A stretch of 64,000 bases of DNA from Luidia sarsii (lineage: Eukaryota > Echinodermata > Asteroidea > Paxillosida > Luidiidae). Shown here in pieces: positions 1 to 13,364 of the stretch (its first letter is position 1; every line of letters begins with the position of its first letter). The DNA lies in the NCBI GenBank assembly GCA_949987565.1, contig OX465114.1:8970188-9034187 (forward strand), in the 5' to 3' direction. A program made the position numbers and the translations under genes. The notes under the pieces were generated by a model. The model did no database searches. It was not told the origin of the DNA and worked only from the letters and a program-made list of their open reading frames with translations.

Positions 1-3000
1 GCCGCGCCCTCGCCGGCGTCGCCGTTCGGGGAGGGGGTGTCGGGGCTGGGCAGCTTAGCCGGTCGCTTGACCCGCTCGATCTGAAAGTCGTCGTCCACGG
101 CCGGGACCTCGGCGTCTTCCAGCCGCTCCGAGGAGAGCCGGTCCAGGGAGCGGCGGGGGCTGAGCGGGAAGGGCTTGGCCCGGACCTCCTTGGTCTTCTC
201 GCTGCGCTCGCTCTCGGGGGCGTCGTCCTTGGACGGCTGACCCTGCCGCTGGCCAGCCCCCTTGGACGCCTCCGGCGTTCTGGGCGTGGAGGCACCTCGC
301 GGAGTCGGATCGGGCGAGCCGCTTGAGTCCGCCACTTCCAACTCCCTCTCGATGACGTCGACGTGGGCCAGGAGTCGCTGGGCCAGCGGGTTGCTGCTGC
401 TGCTGCTGCTGTTGTTGGCGCCGCCGTAGCCGTCCTGAGGCCCGGCCGTGTCCCACTGGTTGGGGCTGGTGACCATGGAGGGCTGGACTTTGGTCAGGAG
501 CTTGGTGCATAGGCACAGGGTGTCTTTGATCTCCACCAGGCTCAGGTGCTGGCAGTAGTTGGACAGGGAGACTGTCAGCTTGCACAGAAGGTTGGGAAGG
601 TACTCGGTGGTCGTCTCAACGTATGTTTCCTGCAAAAAAGCAAACAAATATTTTCAATCTATATTTTTTTTAAAGAATTTCCCTGTCAGTCTACCTTTTC
701 CTTTTGTTTCGATTGAAAACATCGCATAAATAGTTTGCATAAACCCCGGAATTGATAAGTTAACATCAAATTGTTGATCGTATCCGAATAAATATAATGT
801 GGCATGATCCCTGGAGAAATGTGACAGTTAAAGGCTAATTACTTCTAACTGGTGCCCCCACGCCGGCAAAGGAAGCTGACAATTGGGGAGGGCCGCCACC
901 TAAGGGCTGGATGGCCCAGGTGGTAGCAGTGCTGATATGTTTAACCAGAGGTCTCAGGTTCAAGTTCAAGTCAACTAATTTATTCTTTACTACTTTTTCT
1001 ATAAAAAAACCAAACAAGGTAGAAGAGTTGAAGCTTCGCATGGTGGATGTGGTTCTTAAGCTTTGGGTAAGTGAGTAAACCATGTGAAAGCAACTGTTTC
1101 ATAGGAAGGACAGCTTTGGATTTGGTCAGGGCATCTCAAAGGGGGGCAAAACTGAAAAAAAAGGGCTTCGCCTATTGAAAACGGGTCTCTCACTAGTGAT
1201 ACTATCTCCAGGAGGAAGTCCACCAGCCGGCACATCTCGGAGCAGGTCAGCGCGTCGGTGTCATCGCCGATAGAGGGCGCCATCCCGCCCCGCATGACCG
1301 TCTCCTGGCAGCAGCGGTCGAAGCGCTGGGCCAGGAAGTCCCACATGAAGTAGGGCTCGAAGACGCCGAAGAGGAGGTTGGCCGTCTTGATGAGCTCCAC
1401 GGGCCGGGCGCCGCGGGTCAGGAGCTTGCGTGGCGGCGCGACGGCGGCCTCCGGCGAGGGCGCCACCAGCCCCGTCCAGGCGTCGTCCTCGGCATCGGCC
1501 GTGCAGCGCTTGTACAGCGCGCGGTACACCTCCACGAAGACCTCGTCCACCAGGAGGCCGGTCAGCTCGGGCTTGTCCAGGAGGCTGATCAGGAGCTTGT
1601 AGGGCTTCAGGCTGGCCGCCTTGGTCTCGTCCTCGCTGCGGCTGGCGGCCGGCGAGTCGTGCAGCCAGCTCCGCAGCGAGCTGACCAGCATGGCCTTGGA
1701 GTGGCTCTCCAGGTAGGCCGCCGCCTCATCCTCCCCGCTGATTATGCTGTCCGAGCGATCCACGGGGACGTCGGGCGGTTTCTTGGTCGCGTCTTTCTTG
1801 GTCGAGCTCTTCCCGCCGCCGCCGCCGCGAGCGTCCGTGCCGAGGAGCCAGCTGAAGAGGCGGCGATTCAGCGACATGTCGCGACGGAGGAGGACGTTGA
1901 GGGCGGCCGTCATGATGCGGGTCTGCTCCGGGCGGCTCAGGCAGAAGTCGTGCATCGGAAAGCAGAGGAGGACCTGGTCCAGAATGGTTCGCTGGACCAG
2001 GACGGCCGCGTCAAAGAGCGACTCACAGACTGCATTCACCTTGAAGGGCAAACATTGAATCAGTGCTGTCAATTGATATATTACACATGTGCTCTTGCAC
2101 AGCACTCCATCAGGATTCTCCCCAACTGCCCTTTGCCAAATGAGATGCAAAAAATACCCACTGTAAGTCACTTGATGGCATGTAAACAGTGGTCGCGCAA
2201 TTGATCTATTGTACAAATTGAAGCAATGAGCAAAACATATTGTGAACTACATGTACTTACTGACGATTGAGACCAAAATGATCAAATATCAACAAATTAG
2301 GAGGGCCTGATGTTTCAATCCTGGCTGGACCTTTCTCAAAGGCAGAGAAAGGTCCTGCTGGGATCAAAACTCGAAATGTCAGGCCCTCCTAATTTTTTTT
2401 GAGAGAACAAAAAACATAATTTTTTTAGGAGCTTTCACTGTGGAAAATTAACGGCCAGGTTTACATCAGGATTCTCCCCCACTGCCCTTACAGCTCTCTG
2501 CCAAAGGAGATGAAAAAATACCCACTGATGGCATGTAAACAGTGGTCGCGCAATCAGTCTATTGTACAAATTGAAGCAGTGTGTTGTGTGTGAAAGTCGA
2601 GTCCCTCACCAGAGTCTCACGGCTGTTGCCCAGAATGTAGGCCTGGTCCTTCATGGTGGACTTGCGGTCCAGCTGCGACAGGACAAAGGACACGGCGGGG
2701 AGTCGAACACCGGGGCTCTTCAGAACGCACTCCCACAGCGCCGTGTAGAAGTTGGACTTGACCATGCCGGCACACAGCTGCTCCAGGAGCACATTCGTCC
2801 TGTAGGTAAGCAGAAATACACAAAGGACGTGAAAGAAGAGGTGGAAGAGGAGGAAGAAGAGAAAGAAGAGGAAGAAGATGAAGAAGAGGAAGAAGAGGAA
2901 GAAGAGGAAGAAGAGGAAGAAGAAGAGGAAGAGGAGGAGGAAGGGGAAGAGGAGGAGCAAGGGGGAGATAAGAGAAAGAAGAAGGGGAGAGGAAGAAGGG

Positions 3001-6000
3001 GAAGAGGAAAAGGGAGAGAAACAGAGGCAGGAAAAGGAAGAGGAGGAAGAGGAGGAAGAGAAGGAAGAGAAAGAAGAAAAGGAAGAGAAGGAAGAGAAGG
3101 AAGCGGAAGAGGAGGAAGAGAGCAAGGTAGAGGAAGAGGAGGAAGAGGAAGAATAGGAGGAAGAGGAAGAGGATTAAGAGGAGGAGGAAGAAAAAGAAGA
3201 GGACAAGGAGGAGAAGAGGAGGAGCAGGAGGAGGGAGTGGAAGAGGAAACAGAGGAAGAGGAGGGGGAAGTCGGTCCACTGACGTACCTCTCAAAGTACT
3301 CGGACCCTTCCTCCAGGCCGGGCATAATGCCCTGCAGGAGTCCCGTCAGGCAAGGCCGCAGGTGCTCGCCCAGTGGCAGGTAGTGCTCCTCATACAGGTG
3401 CAGCAGGCGAGGCTTGACGGCCATGGCGGCACTGGCCAGCAGCGGGAAGAGGCCGGCGCTGTAGACGAACATGTCGCGGCACAGCTGCTTGGGCCCCACC
3501 GTGCGGAAGATGAGGTCGTAGGTCTCCAGCGCCTTCAGGTGGACGCCGCTGGGCAGGGCCGGGTGGGTGCACTGGGCCAGACGCTTGCCTATCAGGAGCC
3601 GCTTGGGGATGACCGAGTAGCGGGACGAGTTGGTCTGGAGAACCTAGACACAGAAGAAAAAGGAAATACAGCAATTTAAGCAAAACATACTGTGAACTAC
3701 ATGTACATTCAGAACTCACTGACGATTGTGACCAACATGAACAAATTAATGAACAAATTCGGAGGGCCTGACGTTTCAATCCTACAGTAGCTGGACCTTT
3801 CTCAAAGGCAGAGAAAGGTCCTGCTGGGATCAAAACTCAAAATATCAGGCCCTCCTAATGTTCGAGAAAAATTTTTTTTTAGGAACTTTCACTGTGGAAA
3901 ATTAACGGACGGGTTTCCCCTGGAGTTTTCTCTTTAAAAAAAAAGCAAAATTTAAGTGACTGACACTTTTTTATTAGCTGGACCTTTCTCAAAAAGACAC
4001 CAAAGAGTTCAGAAAAAATGATACTTTAGTAGACTACCGGTACATGTACCAGTCTAGTGAATACTGTAATACATGTAAGTTTGTAAGTACATACATGTAG
4101 AACCTTACATAGACATGAACAATGTATTGTACCTACATGTACAGTATACTACGATACATACATGTACATGTACAGTGTACATGGATATTTTGTACACACT
4201 GTACATGTGTACATGTATGCTTGCCAAACAGAAGGTACATGTATAGTGGATTATGTGCATACCGGTACATGAACATGTACCCGGTATGCATATTGCATAA
4301 TGCAAATGTAATGTACATGTACAATGCATGGTTAGTACAGTATGACTATGAGTACTGCACAATGTGTTGATGATATGTAATTATGTATTCAAATGAAGAT
4401 TTGGCATAAATTTACAGATAAGTCTTCTACACACGTGTACATGTACAGATGTACATGTAAAGTACAATGTACATGTACATTATGTACATGTACATGTACA
4501 TACGTGTACATACATGTACGTGTACCGGTACAGTACATGTACATGTACATACGTGTACATACATGTACGTGTACCGGTACAGTACATGTACATTACATGT
4601 ACGTGTACGTGTAGGATATCTCACTTGGAAAATGGCCACTATTACCATACAGGTACATTACTTGCAATGTATTTACATTACTTGCAATGCTATACACTGT
4701 ACAACATACACATGTACATGTGTGTGTACATGTACATGTACATGTAGTGTGAATGTAAATGTACATGTACATGTGTAGATGATGGGATTTTCATTTAATT
4801 AAACAGCAACAGACTGCAGAGTGTAGAGAACAATCTGCTGCATATACTGTACATGTATTTAATTTATTCAGGCAAATCACTACACAGTAAAGGGACACAT
4901 ACTGTACAGTACATGTACATGTGAACATTTGAATATTTCCTGGACAAAATATCACTGGGACACTATGAAATCTCTCTAAACAAACTCTAGCACACAACAT
5001 CTGTTTCCAGTACAAAGGTTTTTCTCCTTTTTTTTATGATGCATATTCATTACCGGTAACCGTAATCAAATCAATGATTTCTGCAGACCTTTCAGCAAAC
5101 ACTCTACGAACACACCCACACCGTGTCCATGCAATATGCAGCATATACACAGGGTCCAATGTGCAGGCGTTACCATCGACTGCGCATATCGTACAGGGGG
5201 TACAGTACATGTACATTACACTACACACTTACATGTACTATTGGAACGTCCATGTACTGTACTGTACTTTGTAGTACCACTGCACAGTGTACTACAATGT
5301 ACATGTACTGGTACACAAACAAGTTGGAATGTACATGTACTGTACATGTACAACATGTACATGTACATGTACATGTACAGTGTACATTGTACATGTACTG
5401 TACGGTACGTAGTGTGGATTCAGGGCATGGGAGCTACTCCACGTACAGGTGTATGTACTGTACATGTACATTTACATGTACTGTACTACATGCATAATGT
5501 ACAGTACAAGTACAGTATTACGAGTACATGTACCCTAACCCAACACAGACACGTGTAACCTACAGGCAGATAATCGTGGCGCCAAACTGAAATGACCTGG
5601 AAGCTGCCATCGTAAAAAAAAAAGTGTTGACGGAAGTAAAGAGCCCTGCCACGGGTACAGACAAACCATGCCACGTAGTGTCATAGAACCACGGGCAAAT
5701 TTGAATGCGCATTCATGTACATGTACATGTATGTCATACGAATACAAATGTGTGGCGGTGCTCTTTACTTCCATTCATAGTCTGATGCTAGCCAGGTCCC
5801 CCGTGGCATTACAGGATCCTGACATCTCTTGGAATAGATGCTGTCTGTCTATAGGCTCTATATGTCTATGGTTGCAACATCCACTCCATAGCCACAGCCG
5901 TAGCCAGGCAAAGCCAATGTCTACAGCACACTGTAGGTACATGTACAGTACATGTACCACCTCATCTACTGTACATGTACATGGCTCCATGTACATGTAA

Positions 6001-8581
6001 TATGCACCCAGCTGCTGTGCGAAATGAAAAAAATGTCACTTCCAGTTTGTCAAAGCTTAATGCAAACCACATTTCTGTGGGTCATAGAAGTGCTTTTCAT
6101 TTATGTTTATGATTTCCAGGTGTACATATTTCTAGTACACGTACACTATACAGTATAATTGTACATGTACATGTACACTTACATGTACATTACAACTGCA
6201 GGTACATACACCTAGTACTGTAGAATTTGACCTGAAATATTTACATAGGCCTACTGGCCAGCCGGGCCACCAGCAATCTTTTTTGACGGCCATTTTTTTT
6301 GTCTTTTGATTTTCAAATGGCCTACAATTTGCACCAGGTTGCTTGTCAGCCTGATTCAAGAAAGCACAATCGTCGACACCTTGTGGACAGAGGCTAAATT
6401 TCAGACAAACAAGGTTACCCTATGGTCGGGCTGACATTCCTCTCATTCTGTGCTGTTCTTTGGTCCTACCGGTAGAGTGTTTTTTTAACACAAAAATCAT
6501 GATTGGATAAAGACTGCTCTACCACAATGCAATGGGCTGGGTTTACAATTACATGTATGTACTGTATCTAGAGTTACATGTACCACCTTTATTGTGGGCG
6601 ATCTTTCCACAACTGGCAAGCTGCACCAGTTGAGGATGACCTTCAAATATCATTTTTTTCCATCGGGTAACTTATTCAAACCCTGATAAATGTTGAACAA
6701 AAAAAGGAAAAACTGACGGGGTTTCCCTTTTTTTTTTATATTTTCAAAAAAATTGGCAAAGAGAACTTTGACTGGACTTGGACTTGAATCAGAGACCACT
6801 GAAAAAAAATTCAAAAATTAGGAGAGCCTGATGTTTCGATCCTATATAGCACAGCAGGACAAAATCTCAAATTTTGCCTTTGAGAAAGGTCCTGCTAGGG
6901 TTGAAAAGGCAGGCCCTTTTAATTATTGATATCCGTTTGTTAAAGTTGGAGTTGCTTTTTGTGGGAGAGGGGTGGATTTGTATAAGATTTTATTACGATA
7001 ATTGAAAGAGCCTAGTCGTGGGCTACCCGCTTGTACTTGTAGCTAACTGCCTTGACATGTACATGTATATGTACATGTAGCGTTTTTTGCACATCATACA
7101 TTAATTCATTGTTCTCATATAATATAGGGTCCTGCCGGAAAGGCCAGATGTTTTACCTGGATTCCTAATTAACGATGACATCATGCTGTGAAATATTTAC
7201 AGACACTGCTGCTTTTTAGATAAAGAAAAAAAAAACCTGCACGAACTCACCCACTCTCATGAGTGTGCCATTCCATAAAGGCTAGTTATGTATTCACAAC
7301 AAACACGATGATCATAATTCGTTTTCAGCATTACTACGGTATTGCGTTTTATAGCAATATCTTCTTGTACGGAAATACATGGACATGAATGTTCATTCAT
7401 CACACACACAAAAAGGATGACATTACAAACATTGGATAAGACTTGAAGGTTTGCATGTTGGAAATACTAAGTGGAAGGTTTGCGGTGACACCATGTAGCA
7501 CTTCTCTTTTGAGAAGGAGTGGCTCTGAAAAGAGCCGGTAACTGAATGTTTCGGGTAGTGTGTACTCTGCCCACCGTCAGGAGACTGCTGGATTCCAACT
7601 ATACATGTGTGTCTGATGAAAGCGCTGGGGTGTGGAGAATCTTTCCCGCCCAGTGCGGCCACTGGAGCATGCAGGATCTTCCTGCCTGTGTGAAGCGCTA
7701 CATGGTGTCACTGCAAACCTTCCACTTAATTACAAACCTTGCTTGACCCCTCTCACCCTTCTGCCTCAGTGAAAGGTCTCTCTGCTTCCTGTCTTTGAGG
7801 AAGGGTCACCGACTCTAAAGTGAGGGCCTGCTCAGTCTGAAACCACAGGCCCTCGGAGGTTGTTGAGAGTAGCAATTTGGGTCGTTCAAAACGGCAAGCA
7901 GCACGCAACATATTTGCACACTAACATTTTTTTTCTTTCTATAGAGGCCATCAGGATCTTCGAGGACCTATCAAGTCAAATTTTCAAAAATGCTGGAAGA
8001 GGAAAAATCACTGCCTTGATGTTTTTCTCACTGCCAAACTAATTCAACATTTTGCAGAAAATTTGCGCGTACACCGTATAAGTCATCTCTTTGGAGAAGG
8101 AGTATGACTCTGAGAAGAGTTTGCATGTCTGATTCGGGCCAATCAATCCTGTCTGTCTGAAATTGTGATGAGCAATATGCACAAATGTTTGTATTTAACT
8201 GCTTACTAAATATCACAGAAATAGAAGGGCCTGACATTTAAATCCTAGCAGGACCTTTCTCCAAGGCAGAATCTTATTCTTCCTTGCGAAAAAAAGGTCC
8301 AACTATTGTAGGTTCGAAACATCAGGTGGCTCAGGCCGTAATCATTTTTGATGTTTTAAACTTTGCTGGTCCAGGAAACATGTTTTATTGACCCCACCCG
8401 CCAGCCAAACGCCACCAATAATTTGTCTTTTCCCTCGAGTTACCTTGATGAGTTTGGCGAGGGCTGAGATGAGATCTGCCCACTCACTGGAGTACTCAAA
8501 TCCCTTGAGCGCCTTGTCCACGGCCGTTGAGTAGGCCTTGAACTTGGGGTCGCTCATCAGCTCGCTCTCGTCCAGATTCAT
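1..8581 (-). CDS. DOP1: DOP1/Dopey family protein, 5' part of gene (5 coding exons, truncated by window edge)
   Basis: Coding exons in transcript order are 8581-8444, 3643-3288, 2799-2610, 2039-1194 and 629-1 (open at the edge). Each has GT donors and AG acceptors and the phases join without a break, giving about 720 residues. The start is the ATG at 8581 ([18 protein letters not shown]), 2 bases inside an acceptor, so a separate 5'UTR exon is expected. Family hallmarks are [14 protein letters not shown] near residue 31, [11 protein letters not shown] and [17 protein letters not shown] in exon 2, [27 protein letters not shown] in exon 3, and [17 protein letters not shown] and [20 protein letters not shown] in exon 4. 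These mark the Dopey N-terminal domain. Known Dopey proteins work with MON2 in Golgi-endosome membrane traffic and as kinesin-1 adaptors. Exon 4 has a Gly/Lys-rich linker and exon 5 a Ser run encoded by AGC repeats (about 391-414) followed by a polar, low-complexity stretch. Family assignment is firm; DOP1A versus DOP1B is not resolved. Confidence 0.93.
889..985 (+). repeat. tRNA-derived SINE copy
   Basis: An A-box-like GGATGGCCCAGGTGG is followed about 35 bases later by a B-box-like GGTTCAAG and a tail resembling the other copies in this window (14.7, 15.8, 21.7, 21.9 and 47.2 kb). It sits in DOP1 intron 1193-630. Confidence 0.6.
2296..2393. mobile_element. Short foldback element (GAAACGTC family)
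   Basis: Inverted arms begin AGGAGGGCCTGATGTTTC and end with the reverse complement of that sequence. A hairpin core holds GGACCTTTCTC and its complement. It lies in the DOP1 intron 2609-2040. Copies of the same family recur at 3.76, 6.82, 8.22, 13.4, 16.7, 19.25, 24.77, 25.8, 49.9 and 59.76 kb. Confidence 0.75.
2835..3270. repeat. ~430-bp polypurine/polypyrimidine tract filling DOP1 intron
   Basis: An almost unbroken run of GAAGAG/GGAAGA-type purines on the plus strand occupies most of the 488-bp intron 3287-2800. On the transcribed sense strand it is a C/T run ending about 30 bases before the acceptor, so it also acts as a hugely extended polypyrimidine tract. The long reading frames here (Glu-rich on plus, Ser/Leu-rich on minus) are consequences of the repeat. 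Confidence 0.9.
3756..3858. mobile_element. Short foldback element (GAAACGTC family)
   Basis: Arms GGAGGGCCTGACGTTTC and the complement AGGCCCTCC flank a hairpin of GGACCTTTCTC and its complement. It is in DOP1 intron 8443-3644, about 110 bases from exon 2. Confidence 0.75.
4020..4780. repeat. TACATG hexamer repeat tract
   Basis: Imperfect tandem and dispersed runs of the self-complementary-register hexamer GTACAT, densest at 4425-4620 where a ~50-bp block with GTACCGGTAC is duplicated. Many spurious Cys/Tyr/Val/His-rich reading frames on both strands come from it. Confidence 0.9.
4840..6215. repeat. Scattered TACATG repeat tract in DOP1 intron
   Basis: Many short GTACATGTAC runs are interspersed with unique sequence, heaviest at 5200-5535. 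No credible exon is seen. GTACATGTAC reads the same on both strands, so each run is a perfect palindrome. Confidence 0.8.
6816..6924. mobile_element. Short foldback element (GAAACGTC family), decayed
   Basis: The left arm starts ATTAGGAGAGCCTGATG and the right arm ends AGGCCCTTTTAAT. The core has GAGAAAGGTCCTGCTAGG. The GAAACG core has decayed to TTGAAAAGG. Confidence 0.6.
7428..7740. mobile_element. Foldback element of the GTTTGCGGTGACACCATG family
   Basis: The left arm GGAAGGTTTGCGGTGACACC (about 7475) pairs with the right arm GGTGTCACTGCAAACCTTCC (about 7712). Related copies occur at 32,201-32,448 (near-perfect palindrome) and 48,085-48,256 (one arm). The internal 130 bp differ from those copies. 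Confidence 0.65.
8222..8336. mobile_element. Short foldback element (GAAACGTC family), diverged
   Basis: GAAGGGCCTGACATTT followed by a GGACCTTTCTC core, a loop, AAAGGTCC and GTTCGAAACATCAGG. It lies about 100 bases from DOP1 coding exon 1, on its 3' side. Confidence 0.6.
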
Positions 8582-8689
8582 GGCTAGGGGACAACAAAGA
8601 CACAGAGAAAAAGAGTTAGGAATTTGTGCACATGTGTATGCATCTGACAATGTTTGTGTATCGCATAACATTAATTTGAATGCAGGACA

Positions 8690-9150
8690 TGCAGATGCAC
8701 ATATGCATGTACCGGTACATGTACACATGTACTAATGTAATATGCAAAAAAAGACAGCAAATGTACATGTACATAATAAGTAAATATGTGAATCATACAT
8801 GTACATGTATGTTCGCATTGCGGTACATGTAGGCATATTCCTTTTTTTTTATACTGTACATGTGTACATGTACTGTACATGTAGGGTACATGTACAATGT
8901 ATGTACAGTACATGTACAATGTATGTACAGTACATAAACCCGTATGGTCGGTTCTGTACATAAAGTTTACATGTACAGGTATACACTGATGTACATACAC
9001 GTACATGTGTACATGTGTACTACACTGTACATGTACAGAACATGTGTACATGAGTCTGTATGTACATGTAAATGTACATTGTATAAGACCTCAAGTATAC
9101 AGTATACATGTACATGTATACATGTACATGTACATGTACACGTATACATT
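8690..9150. repeat. TACATG repeat tract
   Basis: Dense GTACATGTAC runs start about 110 bases upstream of the DOP1 coding start exon, in the 5'UTR intron. A short block, TACAGTACATGTACAATG, is duplicated in tandem near 8885-8935. Confidence 0.85.
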
Positions 9151-9159
9151 CTACTGTAA

Positions 9160-11420
9160 GACATTTCCAAAAGTCAGTTCTAACTCAAAAAGGTCCTGCA
9201 GCCAAACTGCATGGAATTCCTACTGCTACAGTTTGTGTTCCGACCTCAAGAAAATGAGACTGAAAAGGTTGCAAAACTAATGTGCACTGTAGAGTGTAGA
9301 CATTAGACAGTGCATAAAATATACAGCAAATGAACAATCCACATGGGGGCACAAGCTGTGACTGTCCTTCACGATACAGGGACTCATGAACAACCTTTGC
9401 TGGGAGGCAGTCTCTCCCCTCCACTCAGCTGCAGGAGCAATCCGTGCTTCAGTAGCACCGTGCTGCTCAGCTGGCCCGCCATTGTGACTGTGAGGCTGTG
9501 AGAGAGACAACCGGGTCCCTAGTGTCAAGAGTCAAGACCCTGGCAGGCTCGGCTGAAACCAAAAACGTTGAGTGCCCAGTGCAGCACTCTCCCGCGACGA
9601 GACTCGCGACTAGAGGCGCCGACTGCCGCTCAGGGAAAAGTCACACAGAAAAAAACCAAAAAACAACTGCACTTCCAGGTATCCTATTGATGAAACTTCA
9701 CACGGCCCTGATTCATTTCCATGGCAACGTCCTTGCATTCCTGGCAAATGTGGATAATAACCGCTTCAAGGCAACCTGATGAAATGAAGTAGGCTTCTGG
9801 ATACTCAGATACACGCTCCTCCCTGTTCCATTCCTTCCTCGCACACACAACTGGGATGTATAGAATACAGTGGTTACTTGCGCACAAGTACATGTACAAA
9901 CACTGTACATGTGTATGTACAGTACTTCAGGCAAGCTGGTTCTGATCCCCTGTATCAAAAATGGCTACAAAGGTGCATTTTTGTGCATGATGCAGGCAGA
10001 TCACGGGAAAGTCAAATAACCTTGTTGTGGCTGCACAATATCCATCCATATAAATGTACATCTCCCAACACTCCTACCAGTATCTTTCAGATTTTTTTCT
10101 TGCTTTGCGCTGGCAGTGCATTGGCTCTTGGGCACTAATACAATACACAGGAAGATATATATACATATATTCATACAATTTGGTGCACAATACATGTACA
10201 TGTACATGTACATGCACTAGTAAAAAACATGTACATGTACAGTGTACATGTACGTATACATACTGTACATACAGTACACTGTACATGTACACGTCATGTA
10301 CGTGTACATGTACATGTACATGTATGTATGTAGTCAATGTACCTGTATGGTTTTTTCTTCTTCAGACAAAACAAAACAACGACAAAACAGAGTCAGGGAC
10401 AAATGAACAAAGACTTTTTGGAGCCCTTTTTTTCAATCAAGATGTGAATTCTTAGCACATTAGTAGCGGCAAGGCCAAATGGGCTGAATTTGCCTGGGGC
10501 CAATTGAAGGCCATCCCCAGCTGGTCAGATTAAAAAAAAAAAGAACCACTTCTCTCAATTATAGAAATCTTCTTGAAATCATGGCTCTGGTTGACTAAGG
10601 CTGTTGTTGTGAAAACAATTCTTGTCGACATGTCGCAAAAGAATTTTATGCCGATTGTCGACATTGTCGCGAAAGAGACCCCGATTTAGTCAAAAATCAG
10701 TGGTGACAATGTTGGAATTTTTTTAGTTAATAAACGAATGGGGCATGTCAAACTGCCATGGTTGTGAACTTGTGAAATTAGTTTTCAAAGATAATCTTAA
10801 TTCCAATGAAATTTCATATTTAATGGCTTTCGTATTTAAGATTATACACAACAAAATAATTTTTGTGCCGATATTGAGTGTTCAACTCTTTCCTTCCTCA
10901 CAACAGCACGAGCAAAGTGCACTTGGCCGGCCAGCGAGCCGCTGAAAGCAGCCTGTTGTACAACTTACAGATAAACGACGCAGTGAGAGAGTAAACAAAA
11001 CATTCGAGACATGAAGAGCAAACACTGACTGAACCAGAACTTCAGCCTCATCGCAGAAACAAAAGTTCTCTCTTTGTCTGGACTCAACCACCTGCCCCTG
11101 TGAACCTCTGCTATAAGGTGTATACATGTACACTACACAGTACACATAATGCGGTGATTACCGCAACCTTTCTGAAATGATAGCCGCGAGCGACCCACTG
11201 CAAAATGTGGACCAAACTTGGAAATATTGGAAGGACCGAGTAAATTTGTTGTTTTGAAGTCTAGAACCCTGGCTGGACACGTGAAATAATGGTTGAAACC
11301 TCTACTGGTATTTACAAACCATAAAATTTAATTGTGCATGCATTGATTCCTTTCATGGGGACATCGAGGAGATTGCTCCTACATGTAACTTTCAAGTTCC
11401 ATCAAGCTTTCAGTTTCACC
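9160..11420. other. DOP1 5' intron, no gene seen
   Basis: Mostly unique AT-rich DNA with one TACATG block at 10,190-10,345. No open frame has a recognisable domain and no RNA gene was recognised. Confidence 0.5.
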
Positions 11421-11484
11421 ATGTTCACTTGGCTCAATACAAAAGGTTGCCAGCCAGACCCCTGCTTTCTTTCACTCTAACCAC

Positions 11485-12260
11485 AAATATCATGTACATG
11501 TACATGTATGCGATAAACATCACAATATTTCATGATCCTGAGCAGTTTCTGTGCATGTGTGTGGCTGTGTGCTTACATTATAAGCAGGTGGATGGGATCA
11601 GGCGCTGGTTTGCTGAAAGTTTGAATAACTTTAAGTTATTAAGTAGAGTACATGTGCAATATATACATGTACATGTAGTTACATGTAGTCACGTATGTAC
11701 AAAGTACATGTAATTGAGACATTTTGAAAATTCACTTATGAACGAGAACCTGGACACAGTGCATTTATGGATAAATGTACATGTACATGTACATGTACAT
11801 GTACATTGTACAGTCCAAGTACATGTAGTTCACGTTTAGCACTACTGTACATGTACATGTACCTAACCTGTATAATGATACAAATAGAGTACTACATGTA
11901 CTGTACATGTAGTCATGTACAGTACTCAGCAGTACATGTACATGTATAATATATATGCCTGCTGTACACATGAACAGCATATACATGCACATGCAGGTAC
12001 ACCCTGCATGTACATTGCACATCATGTACATGTACATGTACATGTACAATACATGTACATGTACAGCACATGTGCATGGTGTACATGTACGTACATGTAC
12101 ATGTACATGTATGCAGTCATTGCAGTGCTACATTGTACATGTACATGGTGTAATCTTTCAATGTTCGATCATAGCAGGACCTTCATCAAAGGCATGATAT
12201 ACATGTACACTGTACAGTGTACACTGTACATGTACATGTACATTTTGTATTGTACGTATA
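11485..12260. repeat. TACATG repeat tract
   Basis: Longest perfect runs (four to six hexamers) are near 11,775-11,805 and 12,020-12,065. Frames through it are Met/Tyr/Cys-rich artefacts. Confidence 0.85.
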
Positions 12261-12269
12261 CATGCATTG

Positions 12270-12405
12270 TTAGTACATCTGCACTAGAAAGTGGGAGTCA
12301 CAGGTTCGAATCCCACCTGAGCTGCCAAAAAATTTTCATCTGCCAGGCATCAGGCAAAGCATTGAGCACTCAGTGTTTATCACGTCGAGCAGGGCAAACC
12401 CTCAT
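12270..12405 (+). repeat. SINE-like repeat with tRNA B-box
   Basis: GGTTCGAATCCC (B-box) is followed by a conserved body, CAGTGTTTATCACGTCGAGC, shared with 19,762-19,880. The tRNA-like head is short and has no full cloverleaf. Confidence 0.5.
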
Positions 12406-13364
12406 TGAATTACATTTATAAGTACATGTACTGTACATGTGTACATGTCCATGTACAGTACGTTTTGCAAACTGATGGCATCAAAGTTTCAAATAAAACA
12501 TATTTACCAAGCATTGCCTCTGAATTCATTCTTTTGCGACCCATATCGTTCTCAGACTACGCGCTGTAATCCAGTGGCCAATGGTGAATGCAAGACAAAA
12601 CTCAAGCCTTATCGGTTCCAGTTTTGCTGATCCAACCCGTGGAAGTGGGAGGGAGGATTTTTCCCTTGCAATGAAGGTGTTGCCCAACAAGGAAACTGTA
12701 TTGCACATGTACACATGTACATTACACTGCACATGTACATGTGTAACTCAACAGTAACAGTCGCCTACACATGTGTGATGTGAACACGTACATTAAAAAA
12801 TCAACACACAAGCTTGCATTAGTTGCTTGATGTACAAAACTGAGTTTCACATTCCCTTTGAGACATGTTGAATGAGCACCATTCACCGAGTTTTTATTCC
12901 AGAAGGCGTGGATACGACCAAGGGGAAGCCTGCTTAGGAACAGGGTCGTGACCCCCGCCAAGGAGCATGAATGGCAGGTTTTCACCACGGTTCACAGACG
13001 TTGTATGTACCTGTATATATATGTGTACATGTAAGAATACTTAAATGCGACAAGAAGAGTTCAACGAAATTTTGCCAAATTGATCTTGGCGCGTTGGAGC
13101 CAACTGGAACATGGAATGTCTCACAATACTTGCAACCTACATGAGGTCTACAATTCATTGTGCAAGGCACACGTGTACATGTACACGTAGCAATGACAAA
13201 GTGCAGTCGGTGAGCGACGGTGACCTGGGAATTCAAATAATCTGTCGTTTTGAGCGTCAAGATTTTGGCCATTAAAGTTTCTATTGCCTTGGTCTATTCA
13301 AAGGGAGAAGGGAAGGAAGTTTTTCACAATAAAAAAAAGATATTTCCCCGGGCAAAAATACATG

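Noticed and set aside
2562..3383. 273-codon Glu/Arg-rich frame (plus) and Ser/Leu-rich frames (minus)
   Set aside because: They arise from the purine tract in a DOP1 intron and overlap true exons in the wrong frame or strand.
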